The notes under the pieces were generated by a model. The model made no database searches, was not told where the DNA came from, and worked only from the letters and a program-made list of their open reading frames with translations. A stretch of 64,000 bases of DNA from Streptomyces zaomyceticus (GTDB lineage: Bacteria > Actinomycetota > Actinomycetes > Streptomycetales > Streptomycetaceae), in contig NZ_BNBZ01000001.1 of NCBI RefSeq assembly GCF_014656215.1, positions 496,001-560,000 of the forward strand. The letters are read 5' to 3'. The translations under genes and the position numbers were made by a program. Shown in pieces: positions 52,588-60,909 of this stretch; position 1 is the stretch's first letter, and the number at the start of each line of letters is the position of its first letter.

Positions 52588-52656
52588 ACTCCTCCGGGTA
52601 GGGGAGGGGAAGCCACAGCAGGTGGGGCCGGCGTCCGATCACCCGGACGAGCCTCA

Positions 52657-53487
52657 CTACGGGACCAGCTTCGCCCAGACGACGAGCCGATGGGCACTGC
52701 TGAACTCGGGGGTGCAGGTGGTGAGGGTGAGATAGGCGCCGGGGGCGTCGTACCCGTAGGAGGGTCTGACGATCGACCGGGGCACGGCCCGCACCACCCC
52801 CACGTCCCGCGGAGCGGTCCGCGGCAGGATCCGGTCGACCCGATAGGTGTACGTGGCGTCCCGGGTCCGCACGGAGATCTCGTCCCCCTTCACGAGCCGG
52901 TTGATGTACCGGAAGGGCTCACCGTGGGTGTTGCGGTGCCCGGCGAGCGCGAAGTTCCCGGTCCGGCCGGGGGCGGCCGTACCGGGATAGTGCCCGGCGT
53001 ACCCCTTGTCGAGCACGGACCGCTTGGACACTCCGTGGGCGACGGGAACGGTGAGACCGAGACGCGGGATACGGAGAACGGCGAAGGCGGCGGAGGAGGA
53101 CGGGGCGGGGGCCCCGGTACGAGTCGGGGCGGGCGTCCCGGAGTCGGCCGGGTCGCCGGCGGAGGAATCGGAGGACGGCTCCTCGGCCCGCGGAACATCC
53201 GCCGGGGCACCGCCGGAGGAATCGGTGGGGGACCCGGCGGGGAGATCGGCGGGGGAATCGACGGGGCGAGAGATGTCCCACTCCCGCTCCAGGACCCGCA
53301 CCTGCCGGCCGGCCTCGGCGCGGGCCTGCTGATTGGTCCACCAGAGCTGATGGACCACGAGAAGAAGAACGACGACCCCGCAGGTGACGACGGTCTCGGC
53401 ACACACCCACAGCACACGGGCACCCGTACGGCGCCGCCCTCGCGACTGGACGACGACCGGCACCCGCTGCCCCACCCTGGCCCGCAC
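52657..53487 (-). CDS. class E sortase
   Basis: About 276 residues from GTG 53487; the upstream open frame is non-coding in character, and GTG 53463 is an alternative. A basic start precedes the membrane anchor (VCAETVVTCGVVVLLLVVHQLWW). A low-complexity Asp/Ser/Pro linker (about 70-130) leads to the sortase domain with LRIPRLGLTVPV, FALAGHRNTHGEPF (catalytic His), SIVRPSYG and YLTLTTCTPEFSSAHRLVVWAKLV (catalytic Cys and Arg). Class E enzymes attach LAXTG proteins to the wall. The LARTG protein at 43858 is a candidate substrate. The gene is divergent from the TPR/SEC-C gene. Confidence 0.92.
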   Translation of the reverse strand: MRARVGQRVPVVVQSRGRRRTGARVLWVCAETVVTCGVVVLLLVVHQLWWTNQQARAEAGRQVRVLEREWDISRPVDSPADLPAGSPTDSSGGAPADVPRAEEPSSDSSAGDPADSGTPAPTRTGAPAPSSSAAFAVLRIPRLGLTVPVAHGVSKRSVLDKGYAGHYPGTAAPGRTGNFALAGHRNTHGEPFRYINRLVKGDEISVRTRDATYTYRVDRILPRTAPRDVGVVRAVPRSIVRPSYGYDAPGAYLTLTTCTPEFSSAHRLVVWAKLVP

Positions 53488-53549
53488 GCGGGCACGATAA
53501 GCGCTGAGGCGCCAACTCTCCAGGCCCGTACAGCAGTACGGTGGAGGGC

Positions 53550-54557
53550 ATGCGCCCCGACACGCCTGCCGCCCACGCCACCGAAGCCGAGCGCCTGCTG
53601 CGCACGGCCGGGCAGTACCCGGGAGACCGGGAACCCCTCTACCTCCAGGCCGCGGCACACCTGGAACTGGCGGGCGACCGCCCGGCCGCGACGGCCCTCT
53701 ACGACACCCTGCTCGCCTCCTCCCCCTCCCCCGGGAACCCGCTCCTGATCAGGGCGCTGAAGGCGGCGAACCTGTGGGAGTACGGCCACGAGGCCGAGGC
53801 CCGGGCGATCATCGAGGGCATCCGGCGGGAGAAGCCCGAGGACGCGGCACCGTGGGAGATCGCGGCGGAGACGCTGGAGGCCCACGACGAACTGGAGGCG
53901 GCCGAGTCCACGCTGACGGAGGCGGCGGACCTCCTGGTCACCTCCGAGGAACTCCCCCACGCCACCCAGTCGCTCCTGGCGACGCGCCACCGCGTCCGCA
54001 GGATGCTGGCCCTGCCGCACGACGAGGGGGACGACCTGGCGGACCGCCTGCACACGGCGGCGGTCCCCCTCGACGAACTCCACGACCCGAAGCGCCTGTG
54101 GTCACTGGGCTCGGAGGACCCGGCGGAACTCCAGGCGGAGATCACGAGACTCCGCTCGGAACTGGGCACGTACCGCACGGCCCTCTCCCGCCCGTTCCCG
54201 GTGGCGGTCCTCCACTGGCCGGAACCGGAACTGGACGAGCTGCTGGCGGCCTACCCGGAACTGGAGGCGGAGTACCCCACGTACAGAGCCCACCTGACCG
54301 ACATCGAGGCCTCACTCCGAGAACTCGCCCAGGCGGGCACCCCGAACCTGGGCATCGTCCGGGCGACGGTCCCCTCATACGAAGCCTTCGCGGCCTCGGA
54401 ATCCACCCACCCCTCGAACGCGGACCTGCTCCCCCAGTACGCGACAACCCTGGCGGCCCGGGGCAAGGCGGCGGCTTGGCCACCGGGGCGCAGCGAGGAC
54501 TGCTGGTGCGGTTCGGAGAGGACGTACGGGGAGTGCCACGGGGGCGCACAGAACTAG
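53550..54557 (+). CDS. TPR protein with C-terminal SEC-C zinc motif
   Basis: 335 residues from ATG 53550; GGAGGG lies directly before it, and GTG 53541 is an alternative. The first 170 residues are TPR-like helical repeats (ATEAERLLRTAGQYPGDREPLYLQAAAHLELAG, LYDTLLASSPSPGNPLLIRALKAANLWEYG). The C-terminal SEDCWCGSERTYGECHG is an intact SEC-C zinc-binding motif (C-x-C...C-x-H). SEC-C modules are found in SecA and in regulatory or defence-linked proteins. The function is unclear. It is followed by a Vsr-type nuclease gene after 26 bp. Confidence 0.88.
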   Translation: MRPDTPAAHATEAERLLRTAGQYPGDREPLYLQAAAHLELAGDRPAATALYDTLLASSPSPGNPLLIRALKAANLWEYGHEAEARAIIEGIRREKPEDAAPWEIAAETLEAHDELEAAESTLTEAADLLVTSEELPHATQSLLATRHRVRRMLALPHDEGDDLADRLHTAAVPLDELHDPKRLWSLGSEDPAELQAEITRLRSELGTYRTALSRPFPVAVLHWPEPELDELLAAYPELEAEYPTYRAHLTDIEASLRELAQAGTPNLGIVRATVPSYEAFAASESTHPSNADLLPQYATTLAARGKAAAWPPGRSEDCWCGSERTYGECHGGAQN

Positions 54558-54583
54558 CAGCCGCTCCCGAAAGGAACTGGCAG

Positions 54584-55063
54584 ATGCACGAGGCCGGGCC
54601 CTGGGTCCCTCCGGAAGGTTCCTGGGCGTCGTCCGCAGGAAGACGCCGCAACATGCAGGCGATCCGGAGCCGAGACACCAGGCCGGAGCGGCTTCTGCGA
54701 AGGCTCCTGCACGCCCAAGGGCTCCGCTACCGGGTAGCAGCCAGGCCCCTTCCTGATCTGCGGCGCACGGCTGACATCGTCTTCCGTCCAGCGAAGGTGG
54801 CGGTCTTCGTCGACGGGTGCTATTGGCACGGCTGCCCTGAGCACTACGTCCCGCCCAAAACAAATCCCGGATACTGGTCAGAAAAAGTCGCGGGCAATAT
54901 AGCCCGCGACCGGGACACCGACCGTCGTCTTACTGATGCCGACTGGACGGTTCTGCGCTTCTGGGAACACCAAGCCCCCGAAGAATGTGCGGATGCTGTT
55001 TTCCACGCGGTCCTCGAACGCCGGAATCAGCTTCTAGAGAGGAAGCTCCGGCGCAACGAGTGA
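54584..55063 (+). CDS. vsr: very short patch repair (Vsr-type) endonuclease
   Basis: 159 residues from ATG 54584, with AAGGA upstream. Vsr features are complete: RRRNMQAIRSRDTRPERLLRRLLHAQGLRYRV, then RTADIVFRPAKVAVFVDGCYWHGCPEH (catalytic Asp and His/Cys metal region), PKTNPGYWSEKVAGNIARDRDTDRRL, and WTVLRFWEHQ. Classical Vsr nicks T:G mismatches made by deamination of 5-methylcytosine, which fits the cytosine methyltransferase that converges on it with a 30-bp overlap. The GC content is lower than in neighbouring core genes. Confidence 0.92.
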   Translation: MHEAGPWVPPEGSWASSAGRRRNMQAIRSRDTRPERLLRRLLHAQGLRYRVAARPLPDLRRTADIVFRPAKVAVFVDGCYWHGCPEHYVPPKTNPGYWSEKVAGNIARDRDTDRRLTDADWTVLRFWEHQAPEECADAVFHAVLERRNQLLERKLRRNE

Positions 55064-56209
55064 AGGGTCGTCTTCGGCCTCGAACTCCGGAGTGGGATCT
55101 TCATGAAGGGGGCCGGTGCGCAACAGTGCTTCTCTGATGCTCTCGCCGACCGCCGCGGCGACCGGAGCAGGGAATGCGTTCCCGACCTGCCGGTAGCGAG
55201 CAGTCTTCCCGCCCCCCTTGAATTCCCACGTCTCGGGAAAGCCCTGGATCAGGGCTGCCTGCGCAACCGTGAGCTTGGGCCCTCGTTCCAGAGTGCCAAG
55301 GTCACGGTCGGGGTCGACCATCTTGTCCTCGTCATTGGCTACACCCATGGCATCTACGCCGAGAGCGGCCCATGCCTTCTTCGCCCTCGTGGGGCCAAGG
55401 TCCGCGCCGCCGTGCTTCTTGGAACCACCCACCAGCGTGGGGGCGACCGTGCCCAGGCTCGCGTTCTTCAACCACTCCACGTAGCGAGGAGAGTCCTTAC
55501 CGCCAAGCCGTCGCTCCATAGACGGGCCCAGTGCTTGAGCAACCGTCCTGATCTTCTTTTCCGGCTCCGGCCAGGAAAAGCCCCGGTACTCGTCTTCCCT
55601 GATGGCAACCAGGATTGCGCGAGGGCGGAGCTGCGGCACCCCGAAGTCCTGGGCATGCAGAACCCGCCAGCCGCAAATCACATACCCGGCCTTCCGGAGC
55701 CGGTTCTTGATGTGGTTGCGGTAGTAGCGGAATTTACGCTCGGGCTCCAGCAGGCCGCGAACATTCTCAATCATTACCGCGCGGGGCTGGAGCTGATCAA
55801 CAAGGTCGAGCATGGTGGGAAACAGATCACGCTCGTCCTCACGGCCGAGCTGCTTGCCCGCAGCAGAGAACGGCGGGCAGGGAACCCCGCCAGCAAGGAG
55901 ATCGAGCTGGCGCGGCCTGAGCAGTCCTGCCCCGCCCTCGGGGAAAGACTCGCCCCCATCCGATTCAGGGGCCGGAACCTCCTCCAAGGGGCGGAAGCTC
56001 TTGACGTCTACCTGGCGGACCAGGCAGTGCTCCTTCTCCCAGCGCCACTCAGGCCGGTTCTCGATGTTGTGCCGCAGTGTCTCAGCGGCATGCTTGTCGA
56101 TCTCGACCAGCGCGAGATGCCGGAAGCCAGCCTGGTGAAGCCCCACCGCTTGGCCACCGGCACCCGCACAGATCTCAATCGAGGTCAGCTTGCGGTCGGT
56201 GGTTCCCAT
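55034..56209 (-). CDS. dcm: C5-cytosine DNA methyltransferase
   Basis: 391 residues from ATG 56209. Motif I is SIEICAGAGGQAVGLHQAGF, motif IV DLLAGGVPCPPFSAAGKQ with catalytic Cys at about 111, motif VI MIENVRGLL, and motif X VGNAFPAPVAAAVGESI. The motif IV loop reads PCPPFS as usual. The target-recognition region (about 230-310) is variable. It should give 5-methylcytosine at a specific site and protect against the linked helicase/HNH proteins. It is the last gene of a minus-strand operon (HNH, ParB-like, helicase, HNH, methyltransferase), with Vsr convergent. Confidence 0.93.
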   Translation of the reverse strand: MGTTDRKLTSIEICAGAGGQAVGLHQAGFRHLALVEIDKHAAETLRHNIENRPEWRWEKEHCLVRQVDVKSFRPLEEVPAPESDGGESFPEGGAGLLRPRQLDLLAGGVPCPPFSAAGKQLGREDERDLFPTMLDLVDQLQPRAVMIENVRGLLEPERKFRYYRNHIKNRLRKAGYVICGWRVLHAQDFGVPQLRPRAILVAIREDEYRGFSWPEPEKKIRTVAQALGPSMERRLGGKDSPRYVEWLKNASLGTVAPTLVGGSKKHGGADLGPTRAKKAWAALGVDAMGVANDEDKMVDPDRDLGTLERGPKLTVAQAALIQGFPETWEFKGGGKTARYRQVGNAFPAPVAAAVGESIREALLRTGPLHEDPTPEFEAEDDPSLVAPELPL

Positions 56210-56301
56210 GGACCCCTCCAGGTGCGGTGCTTGCAGACATGCAAGTGTCGCATCTCCCGCTGACAGGAAGCACGAGACCGACCTGCGACCACTTCCTGCG
56301 G

Positions 56302-56697
56302 TCAGCTTTTCAAGACCGATACAAGGTCGCCTTCCAACTCTTCACGCACTGCTGCGGGGAGCTGCCGGTACATGCCCCACACCTTCTCCGCTGGGCTGAG
56401 AGGGCGGAGATCGGCCTTCATCCAGGCCAGCACGTGGCGCTTGCCCTGAACCGGGAGCTCCTTCACCCGGTCCCAGACCTGCCCCTTGGTCATCTGTACA
56501 CCGGTGAGATGCTTCACGGTCTCGTCACACCGGGCACATTCAGTGATCAGGTCTTCAGCATTCGCACCGCCGCCGGCCTTGTGTGGATTCACATGCCCGA
56601 GCGTGAGCCGCGCATGGGTACCAGGCTCGTCCGCGTACTGCTCCGCCGCGGCGGCACATGTGACCATCTCTCGTACACCCGCCACTCGCCCCGGCAA
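56302..56697 (-). CDS. HNH-like endonuclease, short paralogue
   Basis: 131 residues. The start is TTG 56697, or GTG 56685 or ATG 56667. The HNH-like core is HARLTLGHVNPHKAGGGANAEDLITECARCDETV, where GHVNP keeps the His and the pair ECARC gives half of the zinc site. The first Cys pair is degraded (MVTCAAAAEQYADEPG). The C-terminal part (VKELPVQGKRHVLAWMKADLRPLSPAEKVWGMYRQLPAAVREELEGDLV) aligns well with the end of the 60016-60705 protein, so the two are paralogues. It lacks the N-terminal 100 residues of that protein and may be a truncated copy. Confidence 0.75.
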   Translation of the reverse strand: MPGRVAGVREMVTCAAAAEQYADEPGTHARLTLGHVNPHKAGGGANAEDLITECARCDETVKHLTGVQMTKGQVWDRVKELPVQGKRHVLAWMKADLRPLSPAEKVWGMYRQLPAAVREELEGDLVSVLKS

Positions 56698-56747
56698 GCA
56701 GCGCCAAGTGACACTGCCGCCGGAGATTGCGCCACCTCTCCGAGTAC

Positions 56748-58574
56748 TCAGCGCCTCTGAGGCACGCCCATGTGACTCAGCAAGGCCTCCATGTCACTCG
56801 GGGCCAGCCCCGCCGCGACCGCCGGCTCCTCCTCCAGGTCAGCAAGCTGCTGGACGGACGGGTCATCGAGGATCTTCCCCATGAAATCCAGCTTCTGTTC
56901 CAGCCGGGTCATGACCACCTCGTCGATGGTGTTACGGGCCACCAGGACCGTGGCGTTCGTGTCCGTATCAGGCGCCAGGCCGAGGCGGTGGATGCGATCC
57001 ATACTCTGCAGGAACCGTCCAGCCATGAAGTCCCGGTCCACATAAACGGCGTCATGGCAAACCTGATGCAAGCTGATTCCCTCACCCAAGGTGGCCGGGT
57101 TGGAGATCAGCACCATGCAGTCCGGGTCTTCACGGAAGCGGCGCAGCTGCTCTTCCCTGTCGGGAGTCCCTCCGTACACCACCGCGGGGCCAAACTTTCC
57201 CAGGAGCTTCTCAAGCGTGGCGAGACTTCTGACAAAAGTTGTCCAGACAAGCGTCTTGCGTCCCTTTTCTGCATTCTCCGCCACGATAAGCGCCGCTTCC
57301 TGGTACTTGGGCGACATCTCGTGGTCCGGAAGGTTCTGCATGAGGGAGTAGAGCGAACTTCCCTGCGGCACCTCCAGTGGGGGCAGCTGGTAAGCAAGCG
57401 GGTCGTACCGGTTCGCCCCCTCGGTCAGGAGCGCCGGACACACTGCGGCCATCAGCAGCCGCAGCGCGGTCTTCCCGAGCGCGCTGAGATCTTCGCGCGC
57501 CGCACCGCTCGCCTCTCCTCCTACCAGTGATGTGTAGATCTCCTCATGCAGTGGCGGCATGTCCACATAACGCATCTGGAGCGACATCGGCGGGAGCCCG
57601 AGCTCCTGCTTGGTCGTGCGGGTAAACAAGGGACGCAGGACGGTGCTCGCGTACGCCAGGTCACCGCCGGCGACCGCCTGTGTGACCGTGCGCTGTCCAT
57701 GCCCTGGCCAGACAAATCCGAGCAGGTTCTCCAGGTCCTTGGCCCCGTTGGGGGCCGGCGTGCCGGTAAGGATCAGCCTGCGCCTGGCGAGCGGCCCGAG
57801 GGCCATGCAGGCAGCGCCGTACGTACCCCGCGCGCCGAGCTTCATGCGGTGCGCCTCGTCAAGGATGATCACAGAGGGGGCAGCCTTCAGCCATGCAGCC
57901 AGCGTCGTGAGCGACCGGTCCAGCCGCTCGTAGTTGACGATCAGCACCTCCGCCCACTGGTCGTACGACTTGGCGAGGATGTCCGTGCGCAGCGGATGCC
58001 GGAAACAGACCGCGCTCTCGTACTGCCACGACTCGTAAGCGGACTTGGGGCAGACGATGAGTAGCCGGCTGGCCTTCCCCTGTGCCTTCTGGCTGGCATA
58101 CACGGCCAGGCCCACGCGCGTCTTGCCGGCACCGGGAACACTGAAGTTGGCGCCGTGCTGAAGCGAGAGCAGTTTGGCTACATCACGCCGCTGGAAATCG
58201 CTCAGATCAGCCTTCCACTCCTCTCCCAGCAGAAAGGGAACCTCGTCCGGATGGATCTCTCCCGTATGGTCCGGCGCATCCAGGCGTTCCTTGACCGCCT
58301 GGGCGTCCTGGAGGACGCCAACGACCAGCTCCTGAAGTTCCGGAGCCCACTCGACACCGGAAGCGTCCGGCCAGGAGGAAAGGGCACTCAGGCCCCCCAG
58401 CAGATCATTGAGCTCGACGACGGCCGCTACCGGGCCGAGCTGGCCGCCCGACCTGAAACGGGCGGCCAGCTGAACGAGTTCGCCCCGGTGCTCTTCCGTC
58501 GTCCGGAGAACGACCTTCGTGCGCGTCTCATCGAAATCGAGACGCAGCGACATACCCGCGGTGACCTCACTCAT
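56748..58574 (-). CDS. SNF2-type DEAH helicase/translocase of the defence block
   Basis: 608 residues. After an N-terminal 180-residue unassigned domain come helicase motifs: Q-like SDFQRRDVAKLLSLQHGANFS, Walker A SVPGAGKTRVGLA, II IILDEAHRMK, III LTGTPAPNGAKDL, IV/V VWTTFVRSLATLEKLL and NPATLGEGISLHQV, and VI SMDRIHRLG. It is a SNF2/Rad54-like translocase. The start overlaps the ParB-like gene stop by 4 bp. It probably moves along DNA and drives cleavage or surveillance by partners in the operon. Confidence 0.92.
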   Translation of the reverse strand: MSEVTAGMSLRLDFDETRTKVVLRTTEEHRGELVQLAARFRSGGQLGPVAAVVELNDLLGGLSALSSWPDASGVEWAPELQELVVGVLQDAQAVKERLDAPDHTGEIHPDEVPFLLGEEWKADLSDFQRRDVAKLLSLQHGANFSVPGAGKTRVGLAVYASQKAQGKASRLLIVCPKSAYESWQYESAVCFRHPLRTDILAKSYDQWAEVLIVNYERLDRSLTTLAAWLKAAPSVIILDEAHRMKLGARGTYGAACMALGPLARRRLILTGTPAPNGAKDLENLLGFVWPGHGQRTVTQAVAGGDLAYASTVLRPLFTRTTKQELGLPPMSLQMRYVDMPPLHEEIYTSLVGGEASGAAREDLSALGKTALRLLMAAVCPALLTEGANRYDPLAYQLPPLEVPQGSSLYSLMQNLPDHEMSPKYQEAALIVAENAEKGRKTLVWTTFVRSLATLEKLLGKFGPAVVYGGTPDREEQLRRFREDPDCMVLISNPATLGEGISLHQVCHDAVYVDRDFMAGRFLQSMDRIHRLGLAPDTDTNATVLVARNTIDEVVMTRLEQKLDFMGKILDDPSVQQLADLEEEPAVAAGLAPSDMEALLSHMGVPQRR

Positions 58575-59998
58575 CCGGAGGTCTCCAGAGAAACAGCCTC
58601 GATGAGCCAGGCCACACCGTCACCAGGGGTCGCGGTGCCCCGCCCCGCCTGCTGAGCGAGCTTGCGCAGGCTCTCGCGCAACTTGATTACGGCTTCGTCG
58701 AAAGCTTCCTCGTCAAGGCTGCGCGAGGCCCGTGCCTGCACGAGTTCCACTACGCTCTGGTCAATATCGGCGCAGGCATCCGCGATACGGGCGGGTGCCA
58801 TCTGCTTCCTCTTCTTCAGCCTCGCGTCACGACCGGCAGCGTCAATCGCCTGGTCGAAAGCTTCGCGCGCTTCCTGGAAGACGTCCTGAGCCTGCTTCCT
58901 GTCCTGATCAGAAGCCACATCGCTGGAGGCACTGGCCATCGCCTTCGCACGGAGCACCTTGTCATTCAGCGCCCGGGCCACCGACACCGCGGAGGAAGCT
59001 CCAGGAAGCGTCACGCCGCCCAGGCCGGGCACAGTTACGGCCGCCTGCTCACCCGCCGGCCCGCTGAAGTCGGGGGACATCGTCCGGGACAGGTACCGGT
59101 CACGGAAGCCCTCATCGATATGCCGCACGTCCGTCTTGGCGAAGCCCATGACAATGGCTGCCATACGAAGTTCCTTCAGGACGTCCGCACGGTCAGGGTC
59201 GACCAAAGCAAGCTTCTCGTAAGCGCGGTGGAGTTCCTTGAGCTTCTCCTGGTGGTCCTCGAAATCCACGAGTCGCAGCCCGGCCGCACCGCCGTTCGCA
59301 CTGCGCGAGATCTGCTCACGGATCGTGCCGAGGATCCAGCGCTCCTGGTGGTAGGTGGACGGCCGGATACGGAAGTCCTTCGCGATGGCATCGGGCGTCC
59401 GGCCGAGGCCAGCCTGCTCCTCCATAGCGAGGAGACGGTTGATGTACGAGTAGTCCCGCCGGTGGTCCCGGCGCAGCTGGAGGGCCAGTTCGACGGTACT
59501 GATGTCGTCCCAGTTGAACGACTCCGGCAGAACGCCGACCCGCATCGTCTGCCGGCCCAGCTCACGGAGTGCTGCCGTGCGCGTGTTGCCGTTGACGAGG
59601 ATTCCGCTGTAGGTGATCAGACCGGGATCATTCTGTCCGAACTGCTCAAGGCTCTCCTTCAGCTTGTCGAAGTCCGGGTCCCTGCGGTTGGGATCGGCCG
59701 GGTCGGCCTGGAGGAGGAACCGCAGGTACTCCTGGCTTCCTCCCGTCCAGGGGTCTGCGGTCAGAGCCGCGTCCTTGACGGGGTCGTGACTGCGCTGCGC
59801 CCAGATGCGGTGAGTTCCGGGGTTGTAAAAGACAGAGCTGATGGGGCAGTCGATCACCTCGCAGTGAAGCGCCTGGCCGTTCCAGTCCACCGTGACCGTT
59901 TCGCGGGTTCCGCCGGCGCTCTTAACGTCCTCAAGCCGCTTCCTGACCAGCTCGCTGAACTCGGCAGCGCGCGGCGGCAACGGAAATTCCTGCTTCAT
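58571..59998 (-). CDS. ParB/sulfiredoxin-fold nuclease-like protein with HTH
   Basis: 475 residues. N-terminal ParB-like domain (about 60-165): VIDCPISSVFYNPGTHRIWAQ, then FDKLKESLEQFGQNDPGLITYSGILVNGNTRTAALRELG, whose NGNTRTAAL corresponds to the ParB GERRxxA box with changes. A helix-turn-helix follows (about 195-245, YINRLLAMEEQAGLGRTPDAIAKDFRIRPSTYHQERWILG). The C-terminal 150 residues are coiled-coil and Ala-rich. In defence systems such folds act as DNA-binding NTPase or nuclease sensors (SspE, DndB and BrxU are distant analogues). It is coupled to the helicase by a 4-bp overlap and lies 17 bp after the HNH gene. Confidence 0.85.
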   Translation of the reverse strand: MKQEFPLPPRAAEFSELVRKRLEDVKSAGGTRETVTVDWNGQALHCEVIDCPISSVFYNPGTHRIWAQRSHDPVKDAALTADPWTGGSQEYLRFLLQADPADPNRRDPDFDKLKESLEQFGQNDPGLITYSGILVNGNTRTAALRELGRQTMRVGVLPESFNWDDISTVELALQLRRDHRRDYSYINRLLAMEEQAGLGRTPDAIAKDFRIRPSTYHQERWILGTIREQISRSANGGAAGLRLVDFEDHQEKLKELHRAYEKLALVDPDRADVLKELRMAAIVMGFAKTDVRHIDEGFRDRYLSRTMSPDFSGPAGEQAAVTVPGLGGVTLPGASSAVSVARALNDKVLRAKAMASASSDVASDQDRKQAQDVFQEAREAFDQAIDAAGRDARLKKRKQMAPARIADACADIDQSVVELVQARASRSLDEEAFDEAVIKLRESLRKLAQQAGRGTATPGDGVAWLIEAVSLETSG

Positions 59999-60015
59999 CT
60001 GCTTCCCCTCATTCG

Positions 60016-60705
60016 TTACTTGGCCGTGCCGTGGACAGCGTCCCGTACCGCTTCACGTGCCAGCTCGGGCAGGGTGCGGTATGCGCCCCAGAGCCGCTCC
60101 AGCGGGCTCGGGTCGCGGTGATCGGCGTTCAGCCAGCCGAGGAACACACTCCGCTCCAGCGGGGTAAGGCGCTCGATGCTGCCCAGTACACCGGCCAGGT
60201 CCGCCTGACGCTGGCGGCCACCCACCCGGCACCTGTTGCACTCGGTGACAAGCTGGATCTCGCTTGTTCCGTCCGGCATCCGCACCTGACGCCGTGCCAC
60301 GTCCAGCTGCGCGTCCTGGCCTCCGTCGCCAAACGACTCGCCCGCACCGATGCCGCAGGACCGGCACAGGAAGCTGTCAGCCACGAACACCTTGGTCCGC
60401 TGAGCTGCGGTCAGCCCGGACTTCTCCTTCGGGGACTTCGACTGCCCGGGAAGCCAGATGTCAGCCCCCTTCTTCACAAAACGCTGCTCGTCGAGGTGGA
60501 GCGACTCGTCCTCGCGCCTGGTGTCGATCTGCCAGTCGTGATCCCGCAGATCACGCACCCGGCGGTCGATCTGTGCCACCTCCGGGAACGCTGCCCGGAG
60601 CTGCCCCTTAGTGAAGATGTTGCCTTCCCCGACCTCCGACACCAACCACAGGCCAGCACGGACCTTGCTGCCGAACGACTTGTCGAGCCACGACGGAACT
60701 GCCAC
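60016..60705 (-). CDS. HNH-like endonuclease with N-terminal winged-helix-like domain
   Basis: 229 residues from GTG 60705, which has GGAGG six bases upstream; the ATG at 60711 has no spacing from the site. The N-terminal 110 residues look like a DNA-binding winged helix (LWLVSEVGEGNIFTKGQLRAAFPEVAQIDRRVRDLRDHDWQIDTRRED). The core is FVADSFLCRSCGIGAGESFGDGGQDAQLDVARRQVRMPDGTSEIQLVTECNRC, with two CxxC zinc pairs. The usual catalytic xHH is replaced by LDVARR, so cleavage may be weakened or altered. First gene of the operon, paralogous to the 56302 gene. Confidence 0.82.
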   Translation of the reverse strand: MAVPSWLDKSFGSKVRAGLWLVSEVGEGNIFTKGQLRAAFPEVAQIDRRVRDLRDHDWQIDTRREDESLHLDEQRFVKKGADIWLPGQSKSPKEKSGLTAAQRTKVFVADSFLCRSCGIGAGESFGDGGQDAQLDVARRQVRMPDGTSEIQLVTECNRCRVGGRQRQADLAGVLGSIERLTPLERSVFLGWLNADHRDPSPLERLWGAYRTLPELAREAVRDAVHGTAK

Positions 60706-60909
60706 TTGCATCCTCCGCTCAACGAACACCCTGAAGAGCCGTTCAACAGACAGGGCAGGTCTGAGAGCGCCTGCGCTGCCGGACTTCCGGCTGACTCAAC
60801 CATTCAGCACGGCAGCCAGAGGCGCCGTCTACCTCCAGCTGGCTTTGCGCGCAAGGTAGTCAAATCCCTCTGCTGCACAATGAACTGCGCGCCTTCGGGA
60901 GGAATGGAC

